From Aquimarina sp. AU58 (GTDB lineage Bacteria; Bacteroidota; Bacteroidia; Flavobacteriales; Flavobacteriaceae), in assembly GCF_900312745.1 (NCBI RefSeq), contig NZ_OMPD01000014.1:1302001-1366000 (forward strand): DNA of 64,000 nucleotides, given 5' to 3'. The number at the start of each line of letters is the position of its first letter. Position 1 is the first letter of the stretch. Shown in pieces: positions 1-7,227 of the stretch. Under the pieces are notes generated by a model. The model was given only the letters and a program-made list of their open reading frames with translations. It did not search any database and was not told the origin of the DNA. The position numbers and the translations under genes were made by a program.

Positions 1-2
1 AG

Positions 3-380
3 GTGGTTTTTCATAAAACTCACGAACCTAAAAAATCAACGGCTCCTTTTTCTGATGCTGTACAGGTAGGGAATCTATTTTTTCTGTCTGGTCAGGTAGG
101 AATGGATCATAGTGTGAGAAAATTGGTGCCAGGAGGAATACAACCTGAAACAAAACAAACGCTGGAAAATATCAAAGCAGTTTTACAACACCATGGTATG
201 GATATGGAGGATGTAGTGAAATGTACTGTGATTCTGGCTGATATAGAAGATTTTTCTGCTTTTAACGAAGTATATAAAACCTACCTACTTCAAAAACCAG
301 CGCGTACTACCTTTGCTTCCAAGGGATTGGCTGTTGGTGCTAAGATCGAAATAGAATGTATTGCTGTTAAGTCTGAGTAG
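3..380 (+). CDS. RidA/YjgF-family enamine/imine deaminase, 5' end probably cut by window
   Basis: RidA proteins hydrolyse reactive 2-aminoacrylate and related enamines released by PLP enzymes. The fold is recognisable from the AVQVGNLFFLSGQ stretch near residues 19-31, the PARTTF segment with the conserved Arg (R101) and the IEIECIAV end with the catalytic-region Glu (E118). The 125 residues match the usual family length. The only visible start is a GTG at the window edge and the frame stays open upstream, so the real gene may begin outside the window, perhaps with a signal peptide as in some flavobacterial homologues. The fold is sure; the start is not. Confidence 0.85.
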   Translation: MVFHKTHEPKKSTAPFSDAVQVGNLFFLSGQVGMDHSVRKLVPGGIQPETKQTLENIKAVLQHHGMDMEDVVKCTVILADIEDFSAFNEVYKTYLLQKPARTTFASKGLAVGAKIEIECIAVKSE

Positions 381-505
381 AGGTAATAGTCTAATATACT
401 ATTACTATAGGTGGTAGATTAAGTCATTTTTGTTTGTATTTCGTAATTTTAATTAGAAGAATTTTTTAAGATGTAATTATTCTAAAATCGTAATTTAATA
501 TTATT

Positions 506-513
506 TACATTTG
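506..513 (+). promoter_or_regulatory. -7 box of the queE promoter (TACATTTG)
   Basis: This is a perfect match to the Bacteroidota sigma-ABfr -7 element TAnnTTTG, ending 7 bases before the ATG of queE. The spacing leaves almost no 5' leader, so either the transcript is nearly leaderless or translation starts at the second Met (560). I see no convincing -33 TTTG. Confidence 0.5.
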
Positions 514-520
514 CAACCTT

Positions 521-1150
521 ATGCAAAAGAGTATACAGAAATTGGTGAATGATGGTAAAATGCTTCCTTTGATGGAAGAATTTTATACCATTCAGGGAGA
601 AGGTTTTCATAAAGGAACGGCAGCATATTTTGTTAGAATCGGTGGTTGTGATGTTGGGTGTCATTGGTGTGATGTAAAAGAAAGTTGGAATGCAGATTTG
701 CATCCTCCAACAGATACAAATGTTATTGTAGAAAATGCACTAAAGTATAGCGATGTAATTGTGGTTACAGGAGGAGAACCTCTTACCTGGGATATGACCT
801 TGTTAACTCAGGGGCTTAAAGATAAAGGAGCTAAAACTCATATTGAAACATCTGGTGCTTACCCTCTAACAGGTGAATGGGACTGGATTTGTCTTTCTCC
901 CAAAAAAGTAAAACTTCCAAAAGAAGAAGTTTATAAAAAGGCTAATGAGTTAAAATGTATCGTTTATAACAAAAGTGATTTTGAATTTGCTGAAAAGCAA
1001 GCAGACAAGGTTTCTGATAATTGTGTATTGTACCTTCAACCCGAATGGAGTGTTCGTGAAAAAATCATCCCTCTGATTGTAGATTATGTGATGAAAAATC
1101 CAAAATGGAAAGTTTCTCTTCAGACTCATAAATACTTAAATATCCCTTAA
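521..1150 (+). CDS. queE: 7-carboxy-7-deazaguanine synthase QueE (radical SAM)
   Basis: QueE converts carboxytetrahydropterin to 7-carboxy-7-deazaguanine in queuosine (preQ0) synthesis, using SAM and a 4Fe-4S cluster. The cluster ligands are visible as C43-x3-C47-x2-C50 in GGCDVGCHWCD, preceded by the FYTIQGEG substrate-binding signature and followed by the VVTGGEP SAM-binding stretch. The 209-residue length fits the family. The ATG at 521 follows a -7 box by only 7 bases, so Met14 at 560, just before the conserved LPLMEEFYTIQGEG block, is a reasonable alternative start. The gene stands alone; no other queuosine gene is in the window. Confidence 0.93.
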   Translation: MQKSIQKLVNDGKMLPLMEEFYTIQGEGFHKGTAAYFVRIGGCDVGCHWCDVKESWNADLHPPTDTNVIVENALKYSDVIVVTGGEPLTWDMTLLTQGLKDKGAKTHIETSGAYPLTGEWDWICLSPKKVKLPKEEVYKKANELKCIVYNKSDFEFAEKQADKVSDNCVLYLQPEWSVREKIIPLIVDYVMKNPKWKVSLQTHKYLNIP

Positions 1151-1215
1151 AAATATCTATTGTATTGATTCTTAAGTCTTTTTGAATAAAAATACAAGTA
1201 TTTAATCATTAATAC

Positions 1216-1252
1216 ATTATGGTTTTTCCATAATTTTGGGGATAATTCCCCA
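1216..1252. other. Two adjacent small hairpins downstream of queE
   Basis: ATTATGG-(T5)-CCATAAT (1216-1234) is a perfect 7-bp stem. It is followed at once by TGGGGA-TAAT-TCCCCA (1237-1252), a 6-bp stem with a 4-base loop. There is no clean T tract, so intrinsic termination of queE is possible but not certain. They could also act in the 5' region of the peptide cluster. Confidence 0.35.
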
Positions 1253-1287
1253 TATTCCATTTTTTATTTTGAAGGAAAAAGACTACG

Positions 1288-1401
1288 ATGCTTATGGTTT
1301 TTCAATATTTTGTATACTTTTTACCCAGCTCTTTAAGTATTTATATCGAAATTATCATTTTTGTATTACTACTTATTTTGGTAGTGTTTAAATTTATGTG
1401 A
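1288..1401 (+). CDS. Possible 37-residue single-span membrane peptide
   Basis: This short ORF has a purine-rich stretch (GAAGGAAAAAGA) upstream of its ATG. It encodes 37 residues whose second half is almost entirely aliphatic (about residues 18-34), as in a single transmembrane helix, ending in a basic FKFM tail. It lies 21 bases upstream of the first 32-residue peptide gene, and that gene's -7-like box (1389-1396) falls inside it. It has no counterpart upstream of the other three copies, which weakens the case. It may be a chance ORF in AT-rich DNA, so I give it low confidence. Confidence 0.25.
   Translation: MLMVFQYFVYFLPSSLSIYIEIIIFVLLLILVVFKFM
1389..1396 (+). promoter_or_regulatory. -7-like box for peptide gene 1 (TAAATTTA)
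   Basis: Seven of eight bases match TAnnTTTG. It ends 26 bases before the ATG of the first peptide gene, nearly the same distance as the perfect boxes of copies 2 and 3, which is the main reason for calling it. Confidence 0.45.
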
Positions 1402-1422
1402 ACAATTTAAAATCAGTTTCTT

Positions 1423-1521
1423 ATGAAAAATTTATACGCTACATTTGGATTAACTTTTAGAGCTTTTATCAGTTTTGTAAAAGAATTACCAGGAGCATCT
1501 CTATATGCTATGCGTAGATAA
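1423..1521 (+). CDS. 32-residue LPxA-motif small peptide, copy 1
   Basis: This gene is below the usual ORF cut-off. It encodes 32 residues and belongs to a tandem family of four in this window. It has the family-invariant residues F8, F18, L22, P23, A25 and A29 and the core FVKELPGAS (18-26), ending in two arginines. The predicted net charge is clearly positive (K2, R13, K20, R31, R32 against E21), and the aromatic/aliphatic residues are spaced as in an amphipathic helix before the Pro. There is no signal peptide or Cys. The leader resembles those of copies 2 and 3. I do not recognise the family; a membrane-active, signalling or toxin peptide are all guesses. Confidence 0.72.
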   Translation: MKNLYATFGLTFRAFISFVKELPGASLYAMRR

Positions 1522-1653
1522 ATATCGCATAAAGTATTATATAAACTTTTTGATTTTGAACGCAAATTTACCTTTCGTCGAATGTAAATGTCGTTTTAAT
1601 TATTCTTTTAGACCAGCTAACGATTTTTTGTACTTACAAATGTAAATATGAGA

Positions 1654-1661
1654 TAAATTTG
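1654..1661 (+). promoter_or_regulatory. -7 box for peptide gene 2 (TAAATTTG)
   Basis: This is a perfect TAnnTTTG match 26 bases before the ATG of copy 2. A TTTTTTG run at about 1624-1630 is a possible but slightly distant -33 element. The following leader shares an AAACCAAA stretch and TTATGAA start context with copy 3. Confidence 0.6.
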
Positions 1662-1687
1662 TAACTGTAATTAAAAACCAAACAGTT

Positions 1688-1786
1688 ATGAAATATTTTA
1701 CCTCTATTTTCGGATTAAGTTTTAACGTAGTAATTAATTTTTTAAAAGATCTTCCAGGAGCATCTCAATATGCAATCAATAAATGA
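1688..1786 (+). CDS. 32-residue LPxA-motif small peptide, copy 2
   Basis: This is the second member of the tandem peptide family, also exactly 32 residues, 166 bases after copy 1. It shares FGL at 8-10 and the core FLKDLPGAS (18-26) with copy 1, and ends in AINK. Shared amino acids are often spelled with different codons (Leu22 is CTT here and TTA in copies 1 and 4), so the reading frame rather than the DNA appears to be conserved. It has its own promoter upstream and a strong hairpin downstream, so it is probably a separate transcript. Function unknown. Confidence 0.75.
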   Translation: MKYFTSIFGLSFNVVINFLKDLPGASQYAINK

Positions 1787-1839
1787 TAATGATGAATGTA
1801 CTAGTTTATTATCATCGATCATTTTATTTTTTAGATCCT

Positions 1840-1881
1840 TAGTAAGAGATTGTTTTGAGAAACAGTCTCTTACTAATTTTT
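1840..1881 (+). terminator. Rho-independent terminator after peptide gene 2
   Basis: A long stem (TAGTAAGAGATTGTTT against AAACAGTCTCTTACTA, 16 pairs with one G-U) with loop TGAG is followed by an ATTTTTATAA tail. It ends the transcript of copy 2 and supports the copies being separate units. Confidence 0.75.
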
Positions 1882-2488
1882 ATAAGTAAGAAAAAGATGA
1901 TATGGTGTATAAGAAAAGGACTATATCTGTTTTTATGATCAATACTACTTTTTTAAAAGATTGCTTTTTTATTTGGGTTGAACAAAATGTTTCATATCCC
2001 AGTGTAATTAACAGTTCTTTGTAAATTCCTCATTACATTTAGGGATCAACTTAGTTTTAAGCTTTTATACGAATAAACGTCATAACTATTTTGATCAATA
2101 GACTTCATTATTTTCTTTAATTTTTCATAGTATAATATTCAATTGAAGGAAAAAATATTCAAAAAAAACATAAAAATGGGTTATATAATATTAAATATAA
2201 TCTCTTTTTTACATTTCTAACAAGGAATGAATAATGGTATTTCTAGAATAATATATAGATATAACTCTGCTTTTTAGTTGTTTTATATGTTTTAAGAAAA
2301 TTTGATTGAAAGGATGTGAAATAAAAAAGGGGGAGAAAACCCCTAAAACACAACTTTATAGTGTGGGAAAAAACCTCAAAAATTAACACATGTAAATTGA
2401 TTTTTGGTGTTATGGCGTTTTAAAGTGTTTTATGTCTAAAATTTTGTTTTGTCGATGTTAATTTTTATGGGTCAAATGAGATAGACAT

Positions 2489-2496
2489 TATCTTTG
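2489..2496 (+). promoter_or_regulatory. -7 box for peptide gene 3 (TATCTTTG)
   Basis: This is a perfect TAnnTTTG match 25 bases before the ATG of copy 3. The leader (TATAACAATTTTAAACCAAA) aligns with that of copy 2. Confidence 0.6.
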
Positions 2497-2521
2497 TATA
2501 ACAATTTTAAACCAAAAGATT

Positions 2522-2620
2522 ATGAAGCTATTTTACGGTATTTTTTTTGTTGATATAAAGGCTTTAAAAACCTTTTTAAGACAACTACCATCGGCTTGCA
2601 GTAATGCAATCCATAGATAA
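2522..2620 (+). CDS. 32-residue LPxA-motif small peptide, copy 3 (divergent)
   Basis: This third family member is 32 residues long and is the most divergent. It keeps F8, F18, L22, P23, A25 and A29, but the core reads FLRQLPSAC (18-26), so G24 is Ser and S26 is Cys, and the middle is more basic (K13, K16). It ends in AIHR like copy 4. Its start context and leader match copy 2 closely (TTATGAA followed by TATTTTAC in register), which supports the start. The single Cys is unique in the family. Function unknown. Confidence 0.68.
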   Translation: MKLFYGIFFVDIKALKTFLRQLPSACSNAIHR

Positions 2621-2833
2621 GATTTTTTGAAATTGTTGAGGGACGATTTTGAAAACCGAATGAAACGAAAAAGAATAAGCTTTTGAAAAATTTATGTTAA
2701 GGAATTTAGGGAAATTACCCCATTATCCTTGTATAAAATAACAAAGCATTAGGGGGTGGACTTATTAGAATTAAGATTTTCGTGCTTATTATCGATAAAA
2801 TCTTGATTTATATCTAAAATATATATAAATTTA

Positions 2834-2864
2834 TTGACATCGAGTTATATCGGTATTATATTTG
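2834..2864 (+). promoter_or_regulatory. Promoter of peptide gene 4 (TTG - 20 bp - TATATTTG)
   Basis: TTG at 2834-2836 and a perfect -7 box TATATTTG at 2857-2864 are separated by 20 bases, the usual Bacteroidota -33/-7 spacing. The ATG of copy 4 follows 34 bases after the box. It is the clearest full promoter in the cluster. Confidence 0.65.
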
Positions 2865-2897
2865 AATAATAATTACATTAATTTTTAAACGTAACAT

Positions 2898-2996
2898 ATG
2901 GGGCTATTTTACACAAAATTTAGATTAACTTTTAGAATTGTGATGGATTTTCTAAAAGAGTTACCTGGGGCATCTGGTCATGCTATTCACAGATAA
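2898..2996 (+). CDS. 32-residue LPxA-motif small peptide, copy 4
   Basis: This fourth family member is again exactly 32 residues. It shares the core FLKELPGAS (18-26) and the RLTFR segment around residues 9-13 with copy 1, but uses different codons (Pro CCT against CCA, Gly GGG against GGA). It ends in AIHR like copy 3. Residue 2 is Gly rather than Lys. It is preceded by its own promoter and followed by a 7-bp hairpin (TTATCTC/GAGATAA, 3009-3027) and then a strong terminator. Function unknown; it is a real gene by the same comparative evidence as the other copies. Confidence 0.74.
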   Translation: MGLFYTKFRLTFRIVMDFLKELPGASGHAIHR

Positions 2997-3050
2997 CATA
3001 AGAACTTATTATCTCTGTTCGAGATAAGAACAAACACAAAAGTTGAGGAA

Positions 3051-3086
3051 AAAAATAGCTTGAAAATTTATTTTCAAGCTATTTTT
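3051..3086. terminator. Bidirectional terminator between peptide cluster and DUF2911 gene
   Basis: A perfect 16-bp stem (AAAAATAGCTTGAAAA / TTTTCAAGCTATTTTT) has a TTTA loop, with a T tract on the plus strand and an A tract that becomes a T tract on the minus strand. It serves the convergent transcripts of peptide gene 4 and the DUF2911 gene. Confidence 0.85.
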
Positions 3087-3117
3087 TTATGAATTAAATT
3101 GTAAACTCTTTCGTTTG

Positions 3118-3651
3118 TTATAAATAAAAAGGTACTTCTACACGAGTAGTATCCCATCCCATAACCATGTGATATCCTTTATCTACTTTTTTGAAAGCTA
3201 TAGAAAAAACTTCTAACTCATCACCACTTCCAACCGGAACATTGATTCTAGCCACATCTTTACTTTTATCATAAGAGTAGGCTCCCCAACTATCTAGATC
3301 AGAATTTATAATAATAGTCCATTCTTTTTCACCAGGAATAGTGAATAATGAATATGTACCTGCTTTAATGGTTTTGTCTCCCATTTTTACATCCTGAGAG
3401 AATCTAATTTCGGTAGCTTCATCAGCGCCAGTTCTCCATACTTTATCATACGCCGCTAAACTACCAAAAATTTTACGCCCTTTCTTTTGTGGACGACTAT
3501 AGACAACTTTGATTTCTGGTTTGGCATTTCTATCTTTCTTAGCATAAGAAATATCGGTTGGACTTTTCTGTAATCCTGCAAATTTTTGAGCGTTTACACT
3601 TGATAATGTACCCAAAAACATAATAACAACTAATACGAGTGATTTTTTCAT
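3118..3651 (-). CDS. DUF2911 secreted protein
   Basis: This is a 177-residue exported protein of the DUF2911 family, common in Bacteroidota and without an established function. Residues 1-21 form a Sec signal peptide ending in VNAQ. The family hallmark is present: YSRPQKKGRKIFG followed by a VWRTGADEATEI segment, then the SLFTIP and EWTIIIN strands. A -7-like box on the minus strand (TATCTTTA, 3680-3687) lies 28 bases upstream. It is a single-gene unit that converges on the peptide cluster and shares its terminator. The family call is firm; the role is unknown. Confidence 0.88.
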   Translation of the reverse strand: MKKSLVLVVIMFLGTLSSVNAQKFAGLQKSPTDISYAKKDRNAKPEIKVVYSRPQKKGRKIFGSLAAYDKVWRTGADEATEIRFSQDVKMGDKTIKAGTYSLFTIPGEKEWTIIINSDLDSWGAYSYDKSKDVARINVPVGSGDELEVFSIAFKKVDKGYHMVMGWDTTRVEVPFYL

Positions 3652-3911
3652 AATTTGATTTTAATTTTTATGACAGACGTAAAGATATTGTTGAACTTAC
3701 AATTGAAATGTTAATCGAGTCTATAAGTTGTGTTAAATGTTTGAGATAACAATTTGATAGTATATATATGAATACATTCTTTTTATAGTTTCTTTTTGTT
3801 ATGGTTTATTGTGTTTTTTGTTTTAATATGTAAGCTTTATTGGGTTTATTGTTTTTATTTTGTAACTATAAATCAATCTTTGACCTTTCAAAATAATAGA
3901 AAAAGAAGAAT

Positions 3912-5591
3912 ATGTGTGGAATTGTTTGTGCTTTTGATATAAAGCAAGATTCAGAGATGTTACGACCTCAATTACTTGAGATGTCAAGAAAAATTAGACA
4001 TAGAGGCCCGGATTGGAGTGGGATATACTCCAGCAAAAATGCAATACTAGCTCATGAAAGATTGGCTATAGTAGATCCGGTTTCTGGTAAACAACCATTG
4101 TTTAGTGCAGATAATAAATTGGTGCTAGCGGCTAATGGAGAAATTTATAATCACAGGGAGCTTCGTAAACAATTTGAAGGAACTTATGATTTTCAAACAG
4201 AATCTGATTGTGAGATAATTTTGGCACTATATAAGCAAAAAGGTGTAGATTTCTTAGATGATCTTAATGGTATTTTTGCTTTTGCACTATATGATGTAGA
4301 AAAGAATACGTATTTCATTGCTAGAGATCATATGGGGATTATTCCTCTTTATATGGGGTGGGATCAAAACGGTACTTTCTATGTGGCATCTGAGTTAAAA
4401 GCTCTTGAAGGAGTTTGTGCCAAAATAGAATTGTTTCCTCCAGGACATTATTTATCAAGTGAAGAAGGAGAACCAAAGAAGTGGTATGTTAGAGATTGGT
4501 CTGAGTATAAAGCAGTGCAGGAAAATCAAACGAGTATTGATGAACTAAGAGATGCTTTAGAGGCCGCTGTTCATAGGCAATTAATGTCTGATGTTCCTTA
4601 CGGTGTTTTGCTATCTGGTGGATTAGATTCTTCAGTAACCTCTGCTATAGCAAAAAAATATTCAGAAAAACGAATAGAAACCGATGACACCAAAGATGCA
4701 TGGTGGCCAAAATTGCACTCGTTTTCTGTTGGATTAGAAGGTTCACCAGATTTGGAAGCTGCACAAAAAGTAGCCGATCATATAGGGACCATACATCACG
4801 AAATAAAATTTACTATTAGAGAAGGTCTTGATGCGATAAAAGATGTGATCTATAATTTAGAGACCTATGATATTACTACCATAAGAGCTTCGACTCCAAT
4901 GTATTTGATGGCTAGAGTTATTAAATCTATGGGGGTAAAGATGGTACTGTCGGGAGAAGGAGCCGATGAGATTTTTGGAGGGTATTTATATTTTCATAAA
5001 GCACCAAATGCAAAAGAATTTCATGAAGAAACTGTGCGTAAACTCAACAAATTACATATGTATGATTGTTTACGAGCAAATAAATCGCTTGCCGCATGGG
5101 GAATTGAAGGGCGAGTTCCGTTTTTGGACAAAGAGTTTATGGATGTTGCAATGAGAATTAACCCAAAAGATAAAATGATCAATGGGGAGAGAATGGAAAA
5201 ATGGGTTATTCGCAAGGCTTTTGAATCTTATTTGCCAGAGAGCGTAGTCTGGAGACAAAAAGAACAATTCTCTGATGGAGTAGGGTACAGCTGGATCGAT
5301 ACATTAAAAGAAGTTGTTGAGATCGAAGTTACAGATGAGCAAATGGCAAATGCACATTTTAGATTCCCAATACAAACTCCTCAAAACAAAGAAGAATTTT
5401 ACTATCGTACTATTTTTGAAGGGCATTTTCCTAGTGATACGGCAGCATTGAGTGTTCCTCAAGAACCATCGGTAGCATGTAGTACAAAAATTGCTTTAGA
5501 ATGGGATGAAGCTTTTAAAAATATGAATGACCCAAGTGGTAGAGCTATTGCCAATGTACATGAAGAAGCTTATGATGATGTTGCTATATGA
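3912..5591 (+). CDS. asnB: Asparagine synthase B (glutamine-hydrolysing)
   Basis: AsnB makes asparagine from aspartate, ATP and glutamine. Cys2 right after the initiator Met (MCGIVCAF) is the glutaminase nucleophile, which fixes the start. The N-terminal class II amidotransferase domain shows RHRGPDWSG and the LAANGEIYNH segment. The synthetase domain begins near residue 210 with the PP-loop LSGGLDSS at about 234-241. The length of 559 matches bacterial AsnB. It stands alone, with a strong terminator 46 bases downstream. Confidence 0.96.
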   Translation: MCGIVCAFDIKQDSEMLRPQLLEMSRKIRHRGPDWSGIYSSKNAILAHERLAIVDPVSGKQPLFSADNKLVLAANGEIYNHRELRKQFEGTYDFQTESDCEIILALYKQKGVDFLDDLNGIFAFALYDVEKNTYFIARDHMGIIPLYMGWDQNGTFYVASELKALEGVCAKIELFPPGHYLSSEEGEPKKWYVRDWSEYKAVQENQTSIDELRDALEAAVHRQLMSDVPYGVLLSGGLDSSVTSAIAKKYSEKRIETDDTKDAWWPKLHSFSVGLEGSPDLEAAQKVADHIGTIHHEIKFTIREGLDAIKDVIYNLETYDITTIRASTPMYLMARVIKSMGVKMVLSGEGADEIFGGYLYFHKAPNAKEFHEETVRKLNKLHMYDCLRANKSLAAWGIEGRVPFLDKEFMDVAMRINPKDKMINGERMEKWVIRKAFESYLPESVVWRQKEQFSDGVGYSWIDTLKEVVEIEVTDEQMANAHFRFPIQTPQNKEEFYYRTIFEGHFPSDTAALSVPQEPSVACSTKIALEWDEAFKNMNDPSGRAIANVHEEAYDDVAI

Positions 5592-5637
5592 TAAAAATTA
5601 CAGTTTATTTTAGCTGAAAGTTGAGTTAATTGAGATT

Positions 5638-5667
5638 AAAACCCTAAGAATATTTTCTTAGGGTTTT
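5638..5667 (+). terminator. Terminator of asnB
   Basis: AAAACCCTAAGAA and TTCTTAGGGTTTT form a perfect 13-bp stem with loop TATT. The trailing T tract is short. Confidence 0.85.
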
Positions 5668-5697
5668 GTAATATATCTTATGTTGAAAATTAAAATA

Positions 5698-5731
5698 AAA
5701 GAAGGCTACAAAAATGATTATAGCCTTCTTT
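5698..5731 (-). terminator. Terminator of the astacin protease gene
   Basis: AAAGAAGGCTA and TAGCCTTCTTT form an 11-bp stem 36 bases past the stop of the minus-strand protease gene. On the minus strand it runs into a T-rich tail. Confidence 0.75.
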
Positions 5732-5766
5732 ACAAATTCATTTTTTTTTAGGTGATGTGAACTAAT

Positions 5767-6783
5767 TTAGTTGCTACATCTTTCTCCCCGAAGCCATCTG
5801 TTATTACTTTGTAACGTGTATAAATAACCAGAGTAGGTTACTTTATCTCCTACAGCATACGATTGTCCCGAAGACCATGGACTTACACCTGCACATGGGT
5901 CGCTAGAGTTGGATGGATATGCTTTATTGGTTCCTTCAATATCTAATGGAGAAATAGTTTTTTGAGCTCCATTATATGTTTGCCCATTAAGTAAGGTAAT
6001 TGTTGGTTGACCATTTTTAGAAAAACCATAAGGATGATACATCATTATAGAGTTAATATCGAATTTTCTGGTTAATAATTGTGCACTTGAACTTTTTCTG
6101 AAATTACCTTCCATACCCGACTGGATATTATTCCACTTTATAATAACATAGTCATCTCTGTCAGATCTTGTTTGTTCATGAACAAACCCAAGAGTATGCC
6201 CTAATTCATGCGCAATAAGACTGGCACTAGCTCTATTTCCTAATTGTACAGTTCCTCTAGTTCCTTGTACGCCAAAGGATGCTCTTCCACATCCAGAACA
6301 AACATTGGTAGATTCATAAATTGTTACATAGTAAGACTCATTAGTTCTTTCTTTGAATTTAATATTAGTTTTACTAGTCCATCGTCTAAAAGCCTCGGTA
6401 AGATTACTACGTAAATTACTATTTAAGTTTCCAAGCACATAAACTATGGTATTGTTTGGCCATTTATTAGTAGAACCCCATAAAGCTAGTTTTTGATCAG
6501 CTTCGGCAGCACTCGGGGCAGCTTTTGGATCAAAAGGAGCAGGAGGAGTGTCTGATAACATTTTTTCAGAAAGAATAATATCTGAGTTGTAGAGAAATTC
6601 TCCATTGCCTATGTCTTCGACAGTTACCAAATCTCCCTGAAAATATTTTTCAATAGTTTTTCCAGTTGTCGATGATGAGTTTGCATTTATACTCTCATCA
6701 ATGTTTTCTTTTTGACAAGAAGCAAAAAGTAATACCGCACTCAATGTAAGGGTTTTGAGCACATTAATTTTTTTAGTTTTCAT
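5767..6783 (-). CDS. Astacin-family (M12A) zinc metalloprotease lipoprotein with C-terminal carbohydrate-binding-like module
   Basis: This is a secreted endopeptidase resembling flavastacin. Counting from the Met at 6783, a lipoprotein signal ends in LLFASC. The astacin zinc motif HELGHTLGFVHEQTRSDRDD is complete, with ligands H192, H196 and H202, and is followed by the Met-turn region SIMMYHPYGFSK. The last ~45 residues (WSSGQSYAVGDKVTYSG...) look like a small carbohydrate-binding (ChiC/CBM5-12 type) module. I prefer the start at 6783 over the frame's earlier Met because a perfect minus-strand -7 box (6820-6827) lies between them. The residues between the lipobox and protease domain may be a propeptide. 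Confidence 0.9.
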   Translation of the reverse strand: MKTKKINVLKTLTLSAVLLFASCQKENIDESINANSSSTTGKTIEKYFQGDLVTVEDIGNGEFLYNSDIILSEKMLSDTPPAPFDPKAAPSAAEADQKLALWGSTNKWPNNTIVYVLGNLNSNLRSNLTEAFRRWTSKTNIKFKERTNESYYVTIYESTNVCSGCGRASFGVQGTRGTVQLGNRASASLIAHELGHTLGFVHEQTRSDRDDYVIIKWNNIQSGMEGNFRKSSSAQLLTRKFDINSIMMYHPYGFSKNGQPTITLLNGQTYNGAQKTISPLDIEGTNKAYPSNSSDPCAGVSPWSSGQSYAVGDKVTYSGYLYTLQSNNRWLRGERCSN

Positions 6784-6819
6784 AATTGTTATATTAAGTT
6801 TGTGTAAAAATGTTATTAT

Positions 6820-6827
6820 CAAATATA
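6820..6827 (-). promoter_or_regulatory. -7 box of the astacin gene (TATATTTG on minus strand)
   Basis: This is a perfect TAnnTTTG match 36 bases upstream of the chosen ATG. No clear -33 is visible. It rules out the upstream in-frame Met at 6837 as the start. Confidence 0.5.
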
Positions 6828-6837
6828 GACGCAACAT

Positions 6838-7227
6838 TCTAAAAGATTAATTTCTTTTACATAAACATGTCGTTTTAGTAAACAAAATGTTATTTATGGG
6901 GTATAAACTGATAAGATTTGTGTAAAAACTACTTATTTTTGGTGTATATGTATACTCGGGATATGATTTGTAATAGGTGTAATTTACTGTGATAAATACT
7001 ACAGATTTTGCAAATTGAAATCATCCTTTCTAGAATATAAATAAATCTTAAATTCATTTTAAGGGCATTTTTATCGTTTTTAAGAGTGTTTTTTATTTTT
7101 CTAGTACTATTCTTAACTAATTGTTGATAACTCGTTAAATCCTTCTTGATAAAACTCTTTGATCCTTTTACTCTTTTTTTATCTTTGTTTGTTGTCAAAA
7201 AAATAAAATAATTAATTAAGGGATTTT
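6838..7227. other. Intergenic region between divergent astacin and gyrB genes
   Basis: About 390 AT-rich bases between divergent genes. Apart from the gyrB promoter I see nothing definite. A minus-strand open frame here is lysine/isoleucine-rich without family features and overlaps the gyrB promoter. Confidence 0.5.
7159..7187 (+). promoter_or_regulatory. gyrB promoter (TTG - 18 bp - TATCTTTG)
   Basis: TTG at 7159-7161 and TATCTTTG at 7180-7187 fit the Bacteroidota -33/-7 pattern, leaving a leader of about 35 bases before the gyrB ATG. Confidence 0.65.

Larger units (their letters stand above)
1787..2521. other. 735-base gap between peptide genes 2 and 3
   Basis: This very AT-rich stretch begins with the terminator of copy 2 (1840-1881) and ends with the promoter of copy 3. 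A GGGG/CCCC hairpin lies near 2326-2345. A 40-codon ORF at 1902-2024 contains an FLKD string but lacks the LPxA core, so I do not call it a copy. I see nothing else definite. Confidence 0.4.

Noticed and set aside
1902..2024. 40-codon ORF between peptide genes 2 and 3 containing FLKD
   Set aside because: It lacks the LPxA core, the length of 32 and a promoter at the family distance, so the short resemblance is likely chance.
6929..7198. Minus-strand 89-codon ORF upstream of gyrB
   Set aside because: Lysine/isoleucine-rich AT-driven sequence with no family features, and it overlaps the gyrB promoter.
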